From assembly GCA_012511005.1 (NCBI GenBank), contig JAAZGX010000142.1:1-7073 (forward strand): a stretch of DNA of 7,073 nt, in the 5' to 3' direction. This DNA is from Clostridiales bacterium. Its GTDB lineage: Bacteria > Bacillota > Clostridia > Oscillospirales > Acutalibacteraceae. The notes below the pieces were generated by a model, which ran no database searches, was not told the origin of the DNA, and saw only the letters and a program-made list of their open reading frames with translations. Shown here one piece after another: positions 6,346-7,073 of the stretch. How positions within the stretch are numbered: position 1 is the first letter of the stretch; every line of letters starts with the position of its first letter. The translations under genes were made by a program, and so were the position numbers.

Positions 6346-7073
6346 TTAAACCCAGCCGCGCTTTTTTACGGCATCTACAACACGAGAAACAGCGATTGTA
6401 TACGCGGCGTCACGCATTTGAAGCTCCTTTTCTTTTGAGGTGATATATACCGCATGGAAAGCGTTTGACATAGCAGTGCTTAATTTATCGAAAACCTCAT
6501 CATTGCCCCAATAGTAATTTGTGTTTCCTTGCACTTGTTCAAAGTAACTGCAAATAACACCGCCTGCATTACATAAAAAGTCAGGTATAAGTTTAATACC
6601 TCTGCCGGCGATTTCATCGTCACAGTCGGGGGTTACAGGACCGTTTGCCGCTTCGCATATAACTTTTACACTATTTGATATGTCAGCCAAAACTGAAGGG
6701 GTGATTTGATTTTCTAAAGCCGCAGGGATAAGAATATCAACTTCTTCGGAAAGCCAAGCGCTTGCCGGCAAAACTTCATAACCAAACTCTTTGGCTTTAT
6801 CTTTATCAATAGAGCCATAAGAGTCTTTAATACTTACTAACTGCTCTATGTCACAGCCATCTTTTTTGCGAAAAGTATATGCAACGCCATCATCTTGATT
6901 CCAGCAAGATATACAAATAACCTTGCCGCCCATTTTGGAATAAAGCCTTGCGGCATATTCCGCAACATTTCCAAAGCCCTGAATACTTGCCGTTGTGTTT
7001 CTGAGTTTTATACCCTCAGCTTTAAGTAAATTTTTAAGCATATATATAACACCGTAACCGGTAGCTTCTGTGC
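6346..7073 (-). CDS. gdhA: Glutamate dehydrogenase, C-terminal part (N-terminus beyond right edge)
   Basis: The frame is open from the right edge to TAA at 6348-6346, about 242 residues of a protein that is usually 410-450 long. The edge residues TEATGYGV are the conserved entry to the cofactor domain, so the internal ATG at 7041 is not the start. The NAD(P)-binding loop is QGFGNVA, followed by DILIPAALENQIT, ICEAANGPVTP and LIPDFLCNAGGVICSYFE. The C-terminus RDAAYTIAVSRVVDAVKKRGWV resembles RocG/GudB-type hexameric enzymes (Glu/Leu/Phe/Val dehydrogenase family) more than E. coli GdhA. The enzyme interconverts glutamate with 2-oxoglutarate plus ammonia in the cytoplasm. The residue after the second cofactor strand, usually Asp in RocG-type ISD, is Cys here (ISCW), followed by a slightly longer loop, so cofactor preference is uncertain. 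It is convergent with the operon and shares its terminator. The catalytic lysines lie outside the window. Confidence 0.92.
   Translation of the reverse strand, partial: TEATGYGVIYMLKNLLKAEGIKLRNTTASIQGFGNVAEYAARLYSKMGGKVICISCWNQDDGVAYTFRKKDGCDIEQLVSIKDSYGSIDKDKAKEFGYEVLPASAWLSEEVDILIPAALENQITPSVLADISNSVKVICEAANGPVTPDCDDEIAGRGIKLIPDFLCNAGGVICSYFEQVQGNTNYYWGNDEVFDKLSTAMSNAFHAVYITSKEKELQMRDAAYTIAVSRVVDAVKKRGWV

Noticed and set aside
7039..7041. ATG as the start of the glutamate dehydrogenase.
   Set aside because: The frame continues upstream with conserved TEATGYGV, so this methionine is internal and the gene is cut by the window edge.

Overview
The window looks like chromosomal DNA from a low-GC, Gram-positive anaerobe of the Clostridia type (Firmicutes/Bacillota), plausibly from a gut or rumen. 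This is an inference from four things: AT-rich sequence with strong AGGAGG-type ribosome binding sites, TTG and GTG starts, a zinc-ribbon/TPM-domain gene pair of a kind common in Clostridia, and a RocG/GudB-like glutamate dehydrogenase. Reading frames use the standard code.

Layout. (1) Positions 1-1715, minus strand: the N-terminal 571 residues of a GH38-type alpha-mannosidase that runs off the left edge. (2) 1716-1848: a 133-base divergent intergenic region with a clear sigma-A promoter to the right and a weaker one to the left. (3) 1849-6291, plus strand: five tightly packed genes, most simply read as one operon. They are a small nitroreductase-family flavoprotein, a double zinc-ribbon protein with a C-terminal membrane anchor, a secreted/membrane TPM-domain protein, a Gfo/Idh/MocA-family oxidoreductase and a class II (FucA-like) aldolase. 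Gaps are 19 bases, a 4-base ATGA overlap, 20 bases and 1 base. (4) 6295-6327: a hairpin with T-tracts on both strands, a bidirectional terminator between convergent genes. (5) 6346-7073, minus strand: the C-terminal part of a glutamate dehydrogenase that runs off the right edge.

How the genes may work together. The alpha-mannosidase, the Gfo/Idh/MocA oxidoreductase and the aldolase fit carbohydrate breakdown: glycan trimming, sugar oxidation/epimerisation, and retro-aldol cleavage of a sugar phosphate to a C3 phosphate and an aldehyde. The zinc-ribbon/TPM pair looks like a translationally coupled membrane module of unknown function, and the nitroreductase is a flavin redox enzyme of unknown substrate. 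Why these share a transcript with sugar enzymes is not evident. No mobile element, CRISPR array, tRNA or rRNA was seen, and no gene-free stretch exceeds 300 bases. The most interesting material is the zinc-ribbon/TPM module and several departures from family consensus in the sugar enzymes and the glutamate dehydrogenase. I found no convincing wholly new system.
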